Below are positions 15,094 to 16,152 of a stretch of 16,152 bases of DNA, piece by piece. A program made the translations under genes and the position numbers. The notes beneath the pieces are model-generated. The model saw only the letters and a list, made by a program, of their open reading frames with translations, ran no database searches and was not told the origin of the DNA. Within the stretch, counting starts at the first letter, position 1. Each line of letters opens with the position of its first letter. This DNA is from Methanobacteriota archaeon (GTDB lineage: Archaea; JACRDV01), in assembly GCA_024860865.1 (NCBI GenBank), contig JACRDV010000038.1:1-16152 (forward strand). Reading direction: 5' to 3'.

Positions 15094-15309
15094 TTAAGCT
15101 CTGCAAACTGCTTTAGCAGCTAGCTTAACATCTTCACCAGTAACAGTTTTTCTCCCAGCATGTTTTGCCATGTTAGATGCTTCACGAGCAATTGCAGTTG
15201 TGCAACCTTCTAAAACTTCAATTAAGGTTTTAACAGCATCAGCAGAAACTCTTTCACAACCAGCTTTACGCATTAACCTATCCAAAGGCGCGGCAGGTAG
15301 CTCGGCCAT
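15094..15309 (-). CDS. Archaeal histone
   Basis: A 71-residue histone-fold protein from ATG 15309. The start is fixed by GGAGGCGAT upstream and by the family N-terminus MAELPAAPLDR; an in-frame ATG at 15348 would add 13 unlikely residues. Three helices are seen: the short alpha1 around LDRLMRKAG, the long alpha2 (SADAVKTLIEVLEGCTTAIA onward) and alpha3 (TGEDVKLAAKAV). Conserved DNA-contact elements are the ERVS loop and AGRKT loop. It should dimerise and wrap DNA in nucleosome-like or extended hypernucleosome filaments. Unusually it carries three Cys (C18, C36, C69), whereas HMf-like histones usually have none. A clear TATA box precedes it and a U-tract follows, so it is a monocistronic and probably highly expressed gene. 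Confidence 0.96.
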   Translation of the reverse strand: MAELPAAPLDRLMRKAGCERVSADAVKTLIEVLEGCTTAIAREASNMAKHAGRKTVTGEDVKLAAKAVCRA

Positions 15310-15356
15310 TAAATCGCCTCCCAAGAGAGAATTCCAACTTCTCTTCATTTTTTAAC

Positions 15357-15371
15357 TCCTTATATACTTTT
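15357..15371 (-). promoter_or_regulatory. Strong BRE/TATA promoter of the histone gene
   Basis: On the minus strand GGAAAAAG (BRE-like) runs into GTATATAAGG. Transcription would begin about 25 bases downstream near 15335-15340, leaving a leader of roughly 28 bases with a GGAGGCGAT ribosome site. Confidence 0.65.
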
Positions 15372-15420
15372 TCCGTTTTTCGGTGCGGAACTAAAAACAA
15401 ACAGGCAAAATGTACTAAAT

Positions 15421-15444
15421 CATAAATCACACAAATAATTTATG
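15421..15444. repeat. Short inverted repeat upstream of the DUF429 gene
   Basis: CATAAAT (15421-15427) and ATTTATG (15438-15444) are perfect 7-base arms around 10 bases. It lies 38-61 bases before the DUF429 ATG and overlaps likely TATA sequence, so it may be an operator or just AT-rich chance. Confidence 0.35.
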
Positions 15445-15481
15445 AAAATGCATTATTTGGGCGAAATATCTGGTTTTTAAT

Positions 15482-16123
15482 ATGAAAGCAATCGTTGGCA
15501 TTGACCTTGCAGGCAATCCGAAGAATCCAACTGGCTTTGCTGCTATTAAACCTAGCCTCACTGTCGAAGTTTGTTTAGTTTTTAATAATGAGGATATAAT
15601 AAAAAAAGTTGAAAGGACCGATCCAAGTTTAGTCGCTATCGATGCCCCATTAACTTTGCCAAAAGGAAGGTGTTGTTTTAAACTAAGTTGCAATTGCAAA
15701 ACTCGTGGAGCAAATTTAAGAGTTGCAGACCGAGAGATGATTAAACTTGGCTATAGAATTTTCCCTCCAGCTTTTGGCGGAATGAGAACTTTAACTATGC
15801 GCGGAATAGAGCTATCAAAAATTTTACATACAAAAAATTTTAAGGTAATTGAAGTCCATCCTAGATCTTCTAAACTTGCACTAAAATTACCAATTGAGAA
15901 CTCGCAAAAGCTTCAAAATAAATTGATAAAACTGGGACTAAAAGGAGAAATTCTGAAGCGAAAATTAAGCGATGATGAATTGGATGCGATAATTGCCGCT
16001 CTAACCGGATATCTCAACCTTAAAAATCAAACTGAAAAGATTGGAGAACCAGATGAGGGGCAAATAATCATTCCTAAAACAAATGCAAAGCTTAAGTATG
16101 CCAAATTTTCCAAATTATTTTGA
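15482..16123 (+). CDS. DUF429 RNase H-fold protein (predicted nuclease)
   Basis: A 213-residue protein of the DUF429 family. The RNase H-like core shows IVGIDLAG (D8), LVAIDAPLTLP (D54), RVADREMIKLGYRIFPP, KVIEVHPRSS (E124) and the C-terminal acidic helix DDELDAIIAALTGYL (D164, D165, D168). These acids are placed for two-metal nuclease chemistry, but the biological substrate of the family is not established. A CC-x4-C-x-C cluster (C64, C65, C70, C72) follows the second strand and could bind a metal. The last residues after GEPDEGQIIIP are basic. ATG 15482 has no obvious Shine-Dalgarno, suggesting a short or absent leader. It is divergent from the histone gene and complete, ending 29 bases before the window edge. 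Confidence 0.85.
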   Translation: MKAIVGIDLAGNPKNPTGFAAIKPSLTVEVCLVFNNEDIIKKVERTDPSLVAIDAPLTLPKGRCCFKLSCNCKTRGANLRVADREMIKLGYRIFPPAFGGMRTLTMRGIELSKILHTKNFKVIEVHPRSSKLALKLPIENSQKLQNKLIKLGLKGEILKRKLSDDELDAIIAALTGYLNLKNQTEKIGEPDEGQIIIPKTNAKLKYAKFSKLF

Positions 16124-16152
16124 TATTTTTCCTCCGAAAATAGTCCTCATTA

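Noticed and set aside
16115-16152. Possible C-terminal tail of a convergent minus-strand gene at the window end
   Set aside because: Only about 12 codons are visible, they would overlap the DUF429 3' end, and no motif supports coding.

Overview
The window looks like a chromosomal segment of an AT-rich archaeon. The evidence is an archaeal family-B DNA polymerase, an archaeal histone, an archaeal-type (ApgM) phosphoglycerate mutase, a DUF4443-type winged-helix protein, TATA-box promoters, U-rich terminators and GGAGG(T)GAT-like ribosome binding sites. The gene set fits a deep Thermoproteota/Bathyarchaeia-like lineage, but the sequence alone does not settle the taxonomy.

Layout. Positions 1-352 hold the decayed end of an IS6/IS240-like DDE transposase (minus strand) and then a promoter. 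Positions 353-1043 encode a ribbon-helix-helix antitoxin and a PIN-domain toxin. Positions 1046-4815, minus strand, hold (in transcription order) family-B DNA polymerase, a nucleotidyltransferase and an amphi-Trp/XXXCH-domain protein. Positions 4816-5007 are a divergent control region. Positions 5008-11428, plus strand, form the branched-chain amino acid cluster leuA-cimA-ilvB-ilvN-ilvC. Positions 11599-12477 encode a membrane-anchored transglutaminase-like protein. Positions 12522-14490, minus strand, hold the DUF4443-type protein and ApgM. Positions 14552-15055 encode a membrane-anchored SCP2-like protein. A histone gene (minus, 15094-15309) and a DUF429 RNase H-fold protein (15482-16123) complete the window. 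After position 352 no stretch over 300 bases lacks a gene.

The biosynthetic cluster is coherent. LeuA makes 2-isopropylmalate for leucine. CimA makes citramalate from pyruvate, a threonine-independent route to 2-oxobutyrate and isoleucine. IlvBN and IlvC carry out the shared acetohydroxyacid steps for valine, isoleucine and the leucine precursor. LeuCD, LeuB, IlvD and the transaminase are not in this window.

The most striking observation is just upstream of leuA. An 18-codon ORF (4900-4956) has its own Shine-Dalgarno-like sequence and ends in 11 consecutive Leu/Val/Ile codons, like a bacterial ilv/leu attenuator leader peptide. The RNA between this ORF and leuA can fold so that the leader ribosome site pairs with the sequence just after the leader stop. 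A second hairpin covers the leuA Shine-Dalgarno. This suggests ribosome-mediated attenuation of a branched-chain amino acid operon in an archaeon. Other notable points are a polymerase gene whose conserved N-terminus has no canonical start codon, apparent gene-conversion tracts between leuA and cimA, an amphi-Trp/XXXCH fusion, and a perfect palindromic TATA element shared by two divergent genes.
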